The notes under the pieces are model-generated. The model was not told the origin of the DNA and ran no database searches. It saw nothing but the letters and a program-made list of their open reading frames with translations. This document shows, piece after piece, positions 15,583 through 23,754 of a stretch of 24,710 nucleotides of DNA (position 1 is the stretch's first letter; each line of letters begins with the position of its first letter). A program made the translations under genes and the position numbers. The stretch is from NCBI GenBank assembly GCA_017532885.1, contig JAFXIS010000031.1, forward strand, positions 1-24,710, written 5' to 3'. Source of the DNA: Alistipes sp. (lineage in GTDB: Bacteria; Bacteroidota; Bacteroidia; Bacteroidales; Rikenellaceae).

Positions 15583-16524
15583 ATGGCTGTTCATAAGATT
15601 AAATTTTTCACAGGACGCGCTTCGCGTTACTTGGCAGAGAAGATTGTAGAGAGCTATGGCTCAAAGTTGGGCGATGCCGAGGTTCTACAATTCAGCGATG
15701 GTGAATTTCAACCCTACTACAACGAGTCTATTCGTGGTTGCACCGTATTTATCATCCAATCGACCTTCCCCTCGTCGGATAATCTGATGGAGCTTCTGAT
15801 GATGATTGATGCCGCACGCCGCGCTTCGGCTTATAAGGTTATTGCCGTAATCCCCTACTTCGGTTGGGCTCGTCAGGACCGCAAGGACCGTCCTCGTGTA
15901 CCCATTGGAGCAAAGTTGGTTGCCAACCTCTTGGTTGCTGCCGGCGTAGACCGCATTATGACTATGGACTTGCATGCTGACCAGATTCAGGGATTCTTTG
16001 ATGTTCCCGTAGATGCTCTTTATGCAAGCGGAATCTTCATTCCCTACATCAAGAACCTCAATATCGAGGATTTGTCTATCGCATCACCCGATATGGGAGG
16101 TGCAAAGCGCGCACACAGCTACGCAAAGCACCTTCAGGCTCCGATTATCATCTCACACAAGGAGCGCGCAAAGGCAAATGTTGTGGGCAGCATGACCGCC
16201 ATTGGTGATGTTGAGGGTCGCAATGTGCTTATCGTAGACGATATGATTGATACGGCAGGTACTATCTGCATGGCTGCAAATATGCTTATGGAAAAGGGTG
16301 CAAAGAGCGTTCGCGCCGTGATTACTCACCCCGTATTGTCGGGCGCAGCTTACGAGCGCATCAACGAGAGCAAGTTGCAGGAGGTTATCGTTACCGATAC
16401 CATTCCGTTGAACCCCGAGAAGGATTTGAGCAAGTTTACCGTGCTGTCGGTTGCCGATATCTTCGCCGAGGTTATCGAGCATGTTCATAACTATAAGGAA
16501 ATCAGCTCGTTGTTCTATAAATAG
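15583..16524 (+). CDS. prs: Ribose-phosphate pyrophosphokinase (PRPP synthetase, 313 aa)
   Basis: The enzyme transfers pyrophosphate from ATP to ribose 5-phosphate to make PRPP for nucleotide, His, Trp and NAD synthesis. Visible signatures are FSDGEFQPYYNESIRG (ribose/ATP region), YFGWARQDRKDRPR (flexible ATP-binding segment), DLHADQIQGFFDVPVD (class I PRPP synthetase signature) and VLIVDDMIDTAGT (the PRPP-binding loop). The length equals the normal class I size. The frame is open upstream of 15583, but the family N-terminus (MAVHKIKFFTG) and the promoter at 15551 fix this start. It acts in the cytosol as a hexamer by family knowledge. Confidence 0.96.
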   Translation: MAVHKIKFFTGRASRYLAEKIVESYGSKLGDAEVLQFSDGEFQPYYNESIRGCTVFIIQSTFPSSDNLMELLMMIDAARRASAYKVIAVIPYFGWARQDRKDRPRVPIGAKLVANLLVAAGVDRIMTMDLHADQIQGFFDVPVDALYASGIFIPYIKNLNIEDLSIASPDMGGAKRAHSYAKHLQAPIIISHKERAKANVVGSMTAIGDVEGRNVLIVDDMIDTAGTICMAANMLMEKGAKSVRAVITHPVLSGAAYERINESKLQEVIVTDTIPLNPEKDLSKFTVLSVADIFAEVIEHVHNYKEISSLFYK

Positions 16525-16555
16525 CCGAACCTGACGCCGTAGACTTCGACGGACA

Positions 16556-16645
16556 GAGTCAGAGGGCCGAGTCAGAGGGCCGAGTTAGAGGACCGAGTTA
16601 GAGGACCGAGTTAGAGGGCCGAGTTAGAGGGCCGAGTTAGAGGGC
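16556..16645 (+). repeat. 13-bp tandem repeat, about seven copies, downstream of prs
   Basis: The units read GAGTCAGAGGGCC (2 copies), GAGTTAGAGGACC (2) and GAGTTAGAGGGCC (2), plus a last GAGTTAGAGGGC. The copies pair up by variant, suggesting stepwise duplication of one or two units. The 13-bp period is not a multiple of three, and there are no spacers. It lies in the prs 3' untranslated region, and the final copy overlaps the terminator stem. Confidence 0.95.
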
Positions 16646-16673
16646 AGGGATTTTTATCTCTGCTCTTTTTTTT
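16639..16673 (+). terminator. Terminator of prs
   Basis: AGAG(GG)CAGGGAT pairs with ATCTCTGCTCT, with a two-base bulge, followed by seven or more T. The left arm is the end of the 13-bp repeat array. Confidence 0.7.
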
Positions 16674-16698
16674 GTGGGAGGAGCAGTAACAATGGCAA

Positions 16699-16897
16699 CT
16701 CTTGCGTACTTGCCAATCAATACTTTACCCAATTGTGACATGACAATATTATTATATAGATTCTCACGCTATTATTTTTTTAGATTCTCGCGTCGGCTTA
16801 TGCCTCCTCAGAATGACAAAAAATAATTGCTCAGAATGACGGATTAGCTACCAAATGGCGTCACTCTGAGGGCGCTTTAGCGACCGTGAGAGTCTAA
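16699..16897. repeat. Composite intergenic repeat, copy B
   Basis: Bases 16699-16745 match 9103-9149 with few differences. Two palindromic elements follow in inverted orientation: 16781-16817 (outer stem ATTCT/AGAAT, inner GGC-TTAT-GCC) and 16860-16897 (outer stem ACTCT/AGAGT, inner GCGCTTTAGCG). A half element starts at 16758. TAATTGCTCAGAATGACGG near 16823-16841 matches 9199-9217 except for one base. No gene is seen in 16525-16978. Confidence 0.8.
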
Positions 16898-16936
16898 AGG
16901 ATTCAAAAAAAATAATTTTGAATTACAACCATTACA

Positions 16937-16977
16937 AAAAGTAAGAACAGTAACAATCTGTTACTGTTCTTACTTTT
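16937..16977 (-). terminator. Long perfect-stem terminator of the tmk-doxX unit
   Basis: A 19-bp perfect stem (16937-16955 with 16959-16977) has a 3-base loop. On the minus strand it begins one base after the stop codon of the DoxX/MauE gene and is followed by a T-rich end. Confidence 0.85.
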
Positions 16978-16978
16978 G

Positions 16979-18091
16979 TTACAGCATCGTGCAATTCTTC
17001 TTATGCCGGATAACGCCGTCTTTCAACTCCACAACGCCACACTTTGCCCTGAGCATGGTTTTCATTACCGTAGCGTCGATATTATAGCAACGCACATGCG
17101 GACTGCCATCGAAGCTATACCAATACTCCCCATCCAGTGGTTCAGGTGTGAGGCATACCGCCAAGCTACCCTCCTGCTCGGCGCGCTCCACAACGCCACG
17201 CAGACGCGCAGCACACTTATCGCTTAAGTCGTCAAAGTTCGTGACACAGATAAGGTAGACGACACCCTCATGCGTCAATATCTCGGCCGTAGCATCACCC
17301 TCGGCGTCGGAGAGGCAGAACTCGCTTACCAGCGCCTGAATATTGGGTATTTCATTCTCCACGCGCGTATCGACCCACTCCCATTTCTCCTCATTTTGCC
17401 ACTCCATGTCGTCAATCTTAAACTCGCGCAGCTTACCCGTGCGGCGATTGCGATACACCAACACATACTCCTCCTCGGCCATCTGCTCCTTGCCATCGTA
17501 GTGCTGGCAGGTCTTCATCTCGTAGATATTGGCACCTTTTTTATAGGGCAAAAAGTCAATCAGCGGCAGCGTGAAGTAGCAATATGTTCCCACACCCATG
17601 GCAAGCGTGCAGAAGAGCGTCGTAAGCGCAATTTCGCGGCGATTGAATGCAAAAGCCCGATATTGGCGATGGCGGTACCACACCACCACAACCATCGGCA
17701 GGAGAAGAAGGTTTTTGAAGAATGTAGCCCACGGCGAGAGCTTCAGCGCATCGCCAAAGCAGCCACAATCCTCTACGGGAATCCATGTAGCACTCAGAAA
17801 TGTAAGCACCGTGAAGAAAATCATCGACACCAAGGCGAAGATTGACACCAGACGCGTGCGCACCTTGAAAATCAACATCAAGCCCATCATAAGCTCGGCA
17901 CCACACAACCAGATGGAGAATACCATGCTCGCAGGCTCAAGGAAATCCAAGCCGTAGATTGAGAGGTACTCATTCACCTTCAACGCCGTACCCCACGGGT
18001 CCACAGCCTTGACAAAGCCCGAAAAAGCAAAGACCACGCCCGCCACAATGCGGCAAATATGCGAAAGGATATTTAATTGTCGTGACACCAT
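16979..18091 (-). CDS. DoxX/MauE-like membrane protein with C-terminal soluble domain (370 aa)
   Basis: The N-terminal half has about four to five membrane helices (about 8-29, 55-75, 80-102, 122-138, 154-172) with the DoxX-like start GVVFAFSGFVKAVDPWGTALK and the conserved loop EDCGCFGD (Cys109 and Cys111) typical of MauE/DoxX-type redox-linked proteins of Bacteroidota. The C-terminal part (about 180-370) is soluble and probably periplasmic. It resembles a thioredoxin-like fold without an obvious CxxC, so its redox activity is doubtful. The gene starts three bases after the tmk stop codon, so the two are translationally close. Function unknown; a role in membrane-linked thiol or respiratory maintenance is inference. 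Confidence 0.8.
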   Translation of the reverse strand: MVSRQLNILSHICRIVAGVVFAFSGFVKAVDPWGTALKVNEYLSIYGLDFLEPASMVFSIWLCGAELMMGLMLIFKVRTRLVSIFALVSMIFFTVLTFLSATWIPVEDCGCFGDALKLSPWATFFKNLLLLPMVVVVWYRHRQYRAFAFNRREIALTTLFCTLAMGVGTYCYFTLPLIDFLPYKKGANIYEMKTCQHYDGKEQMAEEEYVLVYRNRRTGKLREFKIDDMEWQNEEKWEWVDTRVENEIPNIQALVSEFCLSDAEGDATAEILTHEGVVYLICVTNFDDLSDKCAARLRGVVERAEQEGSLAVCLTPEPLDGEYWYSFDGSPHVRCYNIDATVMKTMLRAKCGVVELKDGVIRHKKNCTML

Positions 18092-18094
18092 ACT

Positions 18095-18775
18095 CTATCG
18101 TTCAAGATACTCATTCACCACTAACTTTATGCGCGAGAAAATCTCCTCGGGCGAAGCCATGTGGCCCTCATCGCTGCAATCCACCACATACATGTCGTCG
18201 TCATGCTCGGCAGCCTCGATATATACGCTGCGCACTGCCTGTTGCAGGTCGAGCGACTGCTCGTGGATATCCTTTCCGCCATTCAGATAGCTGCGGTCGT
18301 CACCCTCGCGCTGCTCCGAGAGCTTTCTTTCGGTAAAGGCAAACGGCACATCAAGAAACAACGATAAATCGGGTCGCGGGATAGCGAAATAGTCGAACTC
18401 CAGCTCCAAAATCCACTTGCGCAGCTTCTCGCGCTCCACAGCCGAGGAGAGCTTTGCACACTGATACCCGATATTCGAGTAGACATAGCGGTCGCAGATT
18501 ATAACCTTGCCCTCGCTGAGCCACTCACGAATCATGGGTGCCGCATCGCGCCTATCTCCGGCATACAACATCGCCACGATATAGGGGTCTACCTGCTCCA
18601 CACTACCCAACTCACCACGCAAGAAGCGAGCAATCAACTCGCCGAAATATGGGGCATCGAAGCGCGGGAAATGCAAGTACTCGCACTCCACACCCTTTTG
18701 GGCAAACATCTTCTGCAAATTGGCTATCTGGGTCGATTTACCGCACCCATCAACACCTTCAAGGACTATAAACAT
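18095..18775 (-). CDS. tmk: Thymidylate kinase (226 aa)
   Basis: Thymidylate kinase phosphorylates dTMP to dTDP in the cytosol. The P-loop is EGVDGCGKST (7-16); the dTMP-binding DRYVYSN motif sits near residue 97; the R-rich LID region is REGDDRSYLNGGKDIHEQ. It is slightly longer than the roughly 205-215 residues common for the family, which fits the Bacteroidota variant with GKDIHE. It is the first gene of a two-gene minus-strand unit with the DoxX/MauE-like gene. A TAATTTTG sequence lies at 18795-18788 on the minus strand, a possible -7 box, though it would leave a very short leader. Confidence 0.94.
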   Translation of the reverse strand: MFIVLEGVDGCGKSTQIANLQKMFAQKGVECEYLHFPRFDAPYFGELIARFLRGELGSVEQVDPYIVAMLYAGDRRDAAPMIREWLSEGKVIICDRYVYSNIGYQCAKLSSAVEREKLRKWILELEFDYFAIPRPDLSLFLDVPFAFTERKLSEQREGDDRSYLNGGKDIHEQSLDLQQAVRSVYIEAAEHDDDMYVVDCSDEGHMASPEEIFSRIKLVVNEYLER

Positions 18776-18800
18776 ATATTGTTAATTCAAAATTATTTTT

Positions 18801-19023
18801 TAGATTCTCGCGTCGGCTAAAGCCTCCTCAGAATGACGCCATTGGGTAGCTAACCCGTCACTCTGAGGGAACAGGAGCCAACCGCCCCTCCCGTCACTCT
18901 GAGGGAGGATGAAATCCGACCGTAAGAGTCTAAAATGAACTTAGGGAAATTAGGGAATTTAGGGAAATTAGAGAGGTTATGGCTGCACCTAAGTTTTTTT
19001 TGCGTCAGCGCTAAACTCCTTAA
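18801..19023. repeat. Composite intergenic repeat, copy C
   Basis: Two palindromic elements in inverted orientation lie at 18801-18838 (outer ATTCT/AGAAT, inner GGCTAAAGCC) and 18893-18932 (outer ACTCT/AGAGT, inner GGATGAAATCC). A half copy lies near 18856-18870. TTAGGGAAATT-like units follow (about 18940-18970), then the 26-bp segment 18998-19023 identical to 9258-9283. No gene is credible in 18776-19278. Confidence 0.8.
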
Positions 19024-19047
19024 ATTCATTAACCTCCTTAAACTCCT

Positions 19048-19277
19048 TATCTTTGCTCTTTAATCCCGCTATGCGGTCTTTTCCTCCTTCGCACCTCGGC
19101 AATTCAAACAAGTTTGATTGCCCTCGGTTTGGCGTCGGTTGCTCTTTTATCTTTGCTCTTTGCTCTTTGCTCTTTAATCCTGCTACGCAGGCTTTTCCTC
19201 CTCGCGGCTCGGCATAATCCAAGCAAGACTTGGCTTCTGCTCTCGCTCCGCAGCGTCGGTTGCTCTTTTATCTTTCC
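19048..19277. repeat. Imperfect tandem duplication rich in TTTGCTC
   Basis: Two units of roughly 100-130 bases (19048-19148 and 19149-19277) each start with ATCTTTGCTCTTTAATCC-like sequence, contain GCTnnGCnGnCTTTTCCTCCT, and end at GTCGGTTGCTCTTTTATCTTT. In unit 2 the TTTGCTC motif is itself repeated. It lies just beyond the 3' end of sufS, next to repeat copy C. No coding potential is seen. Confidence 0.65.
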
Positions 19278-19278
19278 C

Positions 19279-20496
19279 TTACCTCAACATCTTCGCAGCA
19301 CGCTTCACTCCCGCTGCCAAAGCCTCTATATCCTCCTTTGTGTTATACATCGCAATCGAAGCACGACACATACCCGTCACACCATAGTGCGTCATCACAG
19401 GCTCGGCGCAATGCTGCCCTGTACGCACCGCAATACCTAACTTATCGAGTATCATACCTATATCATAATGATGCGCACCCTCGATATTAAACGACACTAT
19501 CGAGCACTTATCCTCCGTTGTACCATATATCCTCAACCCCTCAACCTCCGAGAGCAGTTGCTCGGCATAGCGCGTCAAAGCCGCCTCATGCTCCTCAACA
19601 GCCGCCAAATCCAAAGCCTCGAGGTACTTTACAGCCTCCGCCAAGGCTACTACATCGACAAAGTTTGCCGTACCTGCCTCGAACTTAAATGGCAGGGGTG
19701 CGTAGGTAGTCCTCGCAAACGACACCCTATCCACCATGTCGCCACCACCCATAAACGGCGGCATCTGCTCCAGCAATTCGCGCTTGCCGTACATAACACC
19801 TGTACCCGTAGGGCCATAGAGTTTATGCCCCGAGAAGGCGTAAAAATCGCAATCCAACGCCTTTACATCCACTCCGCCATGTACCACGCCCTGACAACCA
19901 TCCACCGCAACCACAGCACCTGCGGCGTGCGCTTTGTCGATAATCGTCTTAAGGTCGGGACGCGTACCCAGCGTATTTGACGCCTGCGTAACGGCTACCA
20001 TGCGGCTCCTTTCGTCGAGCAGCGAATCCAACTTTTCAACCTCCAAGCGACCCTCATCATCAAACGGCAGAACACGAATCTCTGCGCCCTTACGCTCGGC
20101 AATTATCTGCCACGGAACGATGTTCGAGTGATGTTCCATCTCGCTGATGATGATATTATCACCCTCCGAGAGGAACCTCTCACCCCACGCATACGCCACC
20201 GTATTAAGCGATGCCGTAGCTCCCGCCGTAAAGATTACCTCCTCCCGATGCTCCGCACCGATAAAGGCCCTCACATGCTCGCGTGCCGCCTCATACCTTT
20301 CGGTAGCTACCTCCGAGAGATAATGCACACCACGATGGATATTGGCATTATTCAGGCGATACATCTGCTCCACGCACTCAATAACGCACTCGGGCTTCTG
20401 AGCCGTAGCACCACTATCGAGGTAGACGAGTTTTCGACCATTCACCTCGCGCCCTAAGAGCGGGAAATCTTCGCGTATTTGGTAAGAGTCAAACAT
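19279..20496 (-). CDS. sufS: Cysteine desulfurase SufS (405 aa)
   Basis: SufS takes sulfur from cysteine with PLP and gives it to the SufBCD scaffold for Fe-S cluster assembly. The PLP lysine is in SGHKLYGPTG (Lys225), HH of EMEHHSN lies near residue 122, and the active-site cysteine is in RTGQHCAEP (Cys363), the short-loop group II type. The start at 20496 (MFDSYQIREDFPLLG) matches the family; the frame is open upstream but overlaps sufD. It is the last gene of sufBCDS, 16 bases after sufD. No sufE or sufU is next to it, so the sulfur carrier must be elsewhere or absent. Confidence 0.95.
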   Translation of the reverse strand: MFDSYQIREDFPLLGREVNGRKLVYLDSGATAQKPECVIECVEQMYRLNNANIHRGVHYLSEVATERYEAAREHVRAFIGAEHREEVIFTAGATASLNTVAYAWGERFLSEGDNIIISEMEHHSNIVPWQIIAERKGAEIRVLPFDDEGRLEVEKLDSLLDERSRMVAVTQASNTLGTRPDLKTIIDKAHAAGAVVAVDGCQGVVHGGVDVKALDCDFYAFSGHKLYGPTGTGVMYGKRELLEQMPPFMGGGDMVDRVSFARTTYAPLPFKFEAGTANFVDVVALAEAVKYLEALDLAAVEEHEAALTRYAEQLLSEVEGLRIYGTTEDKCSIVSFNIEGAHHYDIGMILDKLGIAVRTGQHCAEPVMTHYGVTGMCRASIAMYNTKEDIEALAAGVKRAAKMLR

Positions 20497-20512
20497 ATTT
20501 CTTACAAAGTTC

Positions 20513-21331
20513 TTATAAAGTTTCAAGTTTTGCCGTAAGCTCCTCCGCCAAAGCCTCTCCCAAAGAGCCGAGCGGCAACACAACATCGCGCAAAAAACCC
20601 TCAATCTGCAAGCGCTTTGCCTGCACCTCCGACAAACCACGCTGACGCATATAGAGGATAGCCTCGCCATCCAACTGCCCCACCGTAGCACCATGTGAGC
20701 ACTTCACATCGTCGGCATAAATCTCCAACTGCGGCTTTGTTACGATATGCGCCTCACGCCCTATCTCAATATTGCGGCTCGTTTGGCGCGCATCGGTACG
20801 CTGTGCATCCTGCGCAACATAGACCATACCGTTGAACTCACCCAGTGCCTTACCTCCGGCAACGCCCTTAATGAGCGAGTCGCTCTGGCAATCCGACGAA
20901 AGATGATTCACCCTCACGCCCATGCGCTGGCGCTCCTCACCCCCTGCAACGAATGCTCCTCGCAGCTGATTCGACGCCTCGCGGCCATTCAAATCCACGA
21001 CATAATTTGCCGTAGCATCGCCCAACAGAAGTGTAGTAATCTCACAACGGCTGCCTGCCTGCTGACGAACGGTAACATCCACCATACCGTCACCCGCTAT
21101 CACCTCGACAATGCGCATACGAGCATTGGGTGCCAAATCGAATGACAGTTGCACCGCATCATCGTTTTGATGTACCAAAACAAGCGCACGCTCACCCTCA
21201 TCGGCTACACTGACAGCCATATCCTGCGGATTAAGGTACACCTGAGCCTCTCCACCCTCCGAAAGGGTGATAACGCCCGAAGTCGCCTCCTCGCCGAAGC
21301 CTCGCTGAAAAATATAATCCAAAAATGCCAT
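20513..21331 (-). CDS. sufD: SufD, short form (272 aa), Fe-S cluster assembly
   Basis: The protein is the beta-helix core of the SufB/SufD family: ATANYVVDLNGREASNQLRGAF-like strands, QTSRNIEIGREA, and the conserved ADDVKCSHGATVG motif with the histidine involved in cluster assembly. At 272 residues it is far shorter than the usual 400-450; the N-terminal helical domain is missing and the protein starts almost directly with the core (MAFLDYIFQRGFGEEA). The C-terminal helices (AKRLQIEGFLRDV) are present. The frame shows no frameshift scar, so a compact natural form is more likely than damage. It starts three bases after the sufC stop. Confidence 0.9.
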   Translation of the reverse strand: MAFLDYIFQRGFGEEATSGVITLSEGGEAQVYLNPQDMAVSVADEGERALVLVHQNDDAVQLSFDLAPNARMRIVEVIAGDGMVDVTVRQQAGSRCEITTLLLGDATANYVVDLNGREASNQLRGAFVAGGEERQRMGVRVNHLSSDCQSDSLIKGVAGGKALGEFNGMVYVAQDAQRTDARQTSRNIEIGREAHIVTKPQLEIYADDVKCSHGATVGQLDGEAILYMRQRGLSEVQAKRLQIEGFLRDVVLPLGSLGEALAEELTAKLETL

Positions 21332-21334
21332 CGC

Positions 21335-22087
21335 CTACTCCTTATGCTCGTTAATAAGCCAATCGTAACCCTCTTTCTCCAACTTCAGCGCAAGCGACTT
21401 ATCGCCCGAATAGATTATGCGGCCATTGTAGAGGACATGCACATAGTCGGGTACGATATAATCCAACAGACGCTGATAGTGCGTAATGACGATTGTGGCA
21501 TTCTCCTCGGTATGGAGCTTTGTCACTCCCGTAGCCACAATTCGCAGCGCGTCGATATCGAGTCCCGAGTCCGTTTCGTCCAATACCGCCAGCTTAGGCT
21601 CAAGCATCGCCATCTGGAAAATCTCGTTTTTCTTCTTCTCACCACCCGAGAAGCCCTCGTTTACGGCGCGTGAAGTGAGCTTTGAATCCAACTCCACGAC
21701 CTTGCTCTTCTCGCGCATAAGGCGCAGGAATTCGCCCGCCGACAGAGGCTCCTCACCACGGAACTTGCGTTGCTCATTTACGGCCATCTTCATAAAGTTG
21801 GCCATCGTAACACCCGGAATCTCTACCGGATACTGAAAGCCGAGGAACAAACCCATGCGAGCCCTATCCTCGATTGACATATCCAACAGATTCTGCCCCA
21901 TAAACTCAACCTCGCCCTCGGTAACCGTAAACTTCTCGTTTCCTGCCAATACCGATGCGAAGGTACTCTTACCCGAGCCATTGGGGCCCATAATGGCATG
22001 TACCTCACCGGCCTTAACCTCCAAGTTAATGCCCTTCAATATCTCCTTCTCGCCAACCGTAGCGTGTAAATTCTTAACTGTAAGCAT
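21335..22087 (-). CDS. sufC: SufC ATPase of the Fe-S assembly complex (250 aa)
   Basis: This is a cytosolic ABC-type ATPase that drives the SufB-SufD scaffold. The Walker A motif is GPNGSGKST (34-42), the ABC signature is SGGEKKKNE (near residue 150), and Walker B with the Suf-specific LDETDSGLD follows. Length and motifs match the family fully. It precedes sufD with three bases between stop and start, and follows sufB after a larger gap of 176 bases. Confidence 0.97.
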   Translation of the reverse strand: MLTVKNLHATVGEKEILKGINLEVKAGEVHAIMGPNGSGKSTFASVLAGNEKFTVTEGEVEFMGQNLLDMSIEDRARMGLFLGFQYPVEIPGVTMANFMKMAVNEQRKFRGEEPLSAGEFLRLMREKSKVVELDSKLTSRAVNEGFSGGEKKKNEIFQMAMLEPKLAVLDETDSGLDIDALRIVATGVTKLHTEENATIVITHYQRLLDYIVPDYVHVLYNGRIIYSGDKSLALKLEKEGYDWLINEHKE

Positions 22088-22263
22088 ATATTGTATTTTT
22101 CTTATTATCGTTATTTAGGTAGCGCTAAATCAATTTTGAATTTTCAATTCTCAATTCTTAATTTTGAATTTTAACCCGACACAAGGTCGGCTTTTAATTG
22201 CTCCCGCTCAGCATAGTGCGCAAGCGCTCTCTGCTCTCGCTTACTCGCAATTTTGAATTTCCA
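22088..22263 (-). other. sufB-sufC intergenic segment with low-complexity repeats and hairpin
   Basis: The segment holds reiterated TTTTGAATT / CAATTCTCAATT-like low-complexity sequence (about 22130-22180) and a hairpin. On the minus strand GCCGAC and GTCGG(G) flank a 5-base loop, followed by TTAAAATTC, a weak terminator-like shape near 22172-22193. No promoter box was recognised here, so partial read-through from sufB into sufCDS is the simplest reading. Confidence 0.5.
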
Positions 22264-23709
22264 CTACCCTACCGAGCCTTCAAGGCTCAATGCCAAGAGT
22301 TTCTGCGCCTCGACGGCAAACTCCATCGGCAACTTTGCCAATACCTCGCGGGCGTAACCATTCACAATCAAACCCACAGCATCCTCAGTCGAGAGGCCTC
22401 GCTGATTGCAGTAGAAGAGCTGCTCCTCCGAGATTTTCGAAGTCGTAGCCTCATGCTCCAATACCGCCGTAGGATTATACGACTCCACAACGGGGAAGGT
22501 ATGCGCACCGCACCTGTCGCCAATCAACAACGAATCGCACTGCGAGTAGTTGCGGGCATTCTCCGCACCCTTCGCCACCTTCACCAAGCCTCGATAGGCA
22601 TTCTGGCTTCGTCCTGCCGAGATACCCTTCGACACTATGCGACTACGCGTATTGCGACCAATGTGTATCATCTTCGTACCCGTATCGGCCTGCTGGAAGT
22701 TATTCGTCATCGCCACCGAGTAGAACTCACCCACCGAGTTATCGCCCAGCAAAACGCAGCTCGGATACTTCCATGTAATTGCCGAGCCTGTTTCGACCTG
22801 AGTCCACGACAGGCGACCATTCTCGCGGCACATACCGCGCTTCGTAACGAAGTTATAGATTCCGCCCTTGCCATCCTTATCGCCGGGATACCAATTCTGC
22901 ACCGTCGAATATTTCACCTCGGCATCCTTCTCCACTATAATCTCGACAACGGCAGCATGCAACTGATTCTCATCACGACGCGGAGCTGTGCAGCCCTCCA
23001 AGTAGCTCACATAAGCACCCTCGTCGGCAACAAGCAGCGTACGCTCAAACTGCCCCGTACCCTCGGCATTTATACGGAAATAGGTTGATAGCTCCATCGG
23101 GCAACGCACCCCCTTCGGGATATAGCAGAACGAGCCATCAGAGAACACCGCAGCGTTCAATGCCGCATAGAAATTATCGGTATAAGGCACTACCGAGCCC
23201 AAATACTTCTTTATGAGTTCGGGGTACTCCTTGATAGCCTCCGAAATCGAACAGAAGATAATACCCTTCTCGGCCAATGTTTCGCGGAATGTGGTCTTCA
23301 CCGACACCGAGTCCATCACAGCATCCACCGCTACACCCGCCAAAGCCATCTGCTCCTCCAACGGAATACCCAGCTTATCGAATGTACGCTTCAGCTCAGG
23401 GTCTACCTCATCCATCGAGCCCAACTTCTTCTTGGGCTTCGGTGCAGCATAATATATGATATCCTGAAAATCTATCTCGGGAATATCCAAATGCGCCCAT
23501 GTGGGCAATTTCATCGTCTGCCAATGACGAAAAGCCTTTAAGCGACGCTCCAACATCCACTCCGGCTCCTGCTTTTTTCCCGAAATCAGGCGAATGGTCT
23601 CCTCGGTAAGACCTCGCGCGATGGTATCGGTTTCGATATCCGTCGTGAAACCATACTTGTATTCGCCCTGCTCGAAATTATCTAATATCTCTTTATCTTT
23701 TTCAGCCAT
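22264..23709 (-). CDS. sufB: SufB scaffold of Fe-S cluster assembly (481 aa)
   Basis: SufB builds the nascent Fe-S cluster with SufC and SufD. Length and start ([20 protein letters not shown]) match the family; the frame is open upstream, but the promoter box at 23728-23735 lies within that part and excludes it. Visible conserved stretches are [48 protein letters not shown], and near the C-terminus [18 protein letters not shown] with the Cys in the cluster-building region, then [12 protein letters not shown]. It is the first gene of the sufBCDS unit. Confidence 0.97.
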   Translation of the reverse strand: MAEKDKEILDNFEQGEYKYGFTTDIETDTIARGLTEETIRLISGKKQEPEWMLERRLKAFRHWQTMKLPTWAHLDIPEIDFQDIIYYAAPKPKKKLGSMDEVDPELKRTFDKLGIPLEEQMALAGVAVDAVMDSVSVKTTFRETLAEKGIIFCSISEAIKEYPELIKKYLGSVVPYTDNFYAALNAAVFSDGSFCYIPKGVRCPMELSTYFRINAEGTGQFERTLLVADEGAYVSYLEGCTAPRRDENQLHAAVVEIIVEKDAEVKYSTVQNWYPGDKDGKGGIYNFVTKRGMCRENGRLSWTQVETGSAITWKYPSCVLLGDNSVGEFYSVAMTNNFQQADTGTKMIHIGRNTRSRIVSKGISAGRSQNAYRGLVKVAKGAENARNYSQCDSLLIGDRCGAHTFPVVESYNPTAVLEHEATTSKISEEQLFYCNQRGLSTEDAVGLIVNGYAREVLAKLPMEFAVEAQKLLALSLEGSVG

Positions 23710-23727
23710 AATAGTCAATATAGACGA

Positions 23728-23735
23728 CAAAAGTA
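23728..23735 (-). promoter_or_regulatory. -7 box of the suf operon
   Basis: On the minus strand the sequence reads TACTTTTG (TAnnTTTG), 18 bases before the sufB ATG; TTG at 23758-23756 gives a 20-base spacing to a -33 element. Confidence 0.75.
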
Positions 23736-23754
23736 CAAAAAAAATGCAAATCCT

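Noticed and set aside
16556..16645. Possible CRISPR array
   Set aside because: The 13-bp units follow each other without spacers and no cas genes are near; it is a plain tandem repeat.
18940..18975. Telomere-like TTAGGG units
   Set aside because: They are degenerate, short and part of a dispersed intergenic repeat in a bacterial chromosome; a telomere role is not supported.
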